A stretch of 64,000 nt of DNA from Streptomyces sp. CB02056 (GTDB taxonomy: Bacteria; Actinomycetota; Actinomycetes; Streptomycetales; Streptomycetaceae), in assembly GCF_001905545.1 (NCBI RefSeq), contig NZ_LIPD01000008.1, positions 338,720 through 402,719 of the forward strand, read 5' to 3'. Below the pieces are notes generated by a model, which saw only the letters and a list, made by a program, of their open reading frames with translations, ran no database searches and was not told the DNA's origin. The position numbers and the translations under genes are program-made. This document shows, in pieces, positions 63,931 through 64,000 of this stretch (positions are counted from its first letter, which is position 1; every line of letters starts with the position of its first letter).

Positions 63931-64000
63931 GAAGTCGGTTGGGTTGGGCGTGGGACGGTAAGTGTGTGCCGGTCGGGGTGGGTTGGCTGTCTGTGGGGGT

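Overview
This window is chromosomal DNA from a high-GC, sporulating actinomycete of the family Streptomycetaceae (Streptomyces or Kitasatospora; I cannot separate the two from this sequence alone). The evidence is very strong GC bias at third codon positions, GTG and TTG starts, the futalosine route to menaquinone, short chaplins, rodlin-type proteins, a BldN-type sigma factor, an AfsA/ScbR-type gamma-butyrolactone system and a Rex-controlled haem operon. No rRNA, tRNA, insertion sequence, phage or CRISPR array was found.

Layout. (1) 1-12036: a menaquinone locus (mqnE end, Lrp regulator, ubiX, mqnP, mqnL) opened up by accessory genes: a dehydratase, a cyclase, a MOSC protein, a TetR/FAD-monooxygenase pair, an alpha/beta hydrolase, a beta-helix protein and an NmrA-like protein. 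(2) 12489-14395: the propionyl-CoA carboxylase beta and epsilon subunits. (3) 14659-17461: two ScbR-type receptors and an AfsA-type butyrolactone synthase, with three candidate receptor operators. (4) 18007-22372: cytochrome c maturation operon resA-ccdA-resB-ccsB, followed by a histidine phosphatase and hemL. (5) 24862-29332: an unknown gene linked to hemL, MarR, a membrane mannosyltransferase and an SGNH hydrolase with a lectin domain. (6) 29576-33791: an aerial-surface locus with three short chaplins, a decayed chaplin, two rodlins and three secreted proteins of unknown function. (7) 33879-39900: hemB, hemD, hemC, hemA and rex, with a consensus Rex operator. (8) 40002-45443: exonuclease, glutaredoxin-like protein, HAD hydrolase, bldN and rsbN. 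(9) 45559-62778: housekeeping genes (acyltransferase, epimerase, small basic protein, HTH protein, acuC, two duplicated secreted proteins, MFS exporter, proC, ilvD, TIM-barrel protein, Ppx/GppA) ending in a two-domain immunity-type protein. (10) 62779-64000: no gene, but an array of about twelve palindromic repeats interleaved with a second repeated element.

How the parts work together. The most coherent theme is development. BldN and its anti-sigma RsbN lie about 10 kb from the chaplin/rodlin genes that BldN activates in Streptomyces. I find matching promoter-like sequences (CGTAAC/CGCAAC, 16-17 nt, CGTT/CTTT) before rsbN, a chaplin, the first rodlin and one secreted protein of unknown function. 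A second theme is tetrapyrrole and respiration: hemA, hemL, hemB, hemC and hemD, haem-dependent cytochrome c assembly and menaquinone synthesis share 40 kb, with Rex as the NADH sensor. The least explained parts are the palindrome array at the right end, the histone-H1-like extension on a TIM-barrel protein, and the uncharacterised secreted proteins of the chaplin locus.
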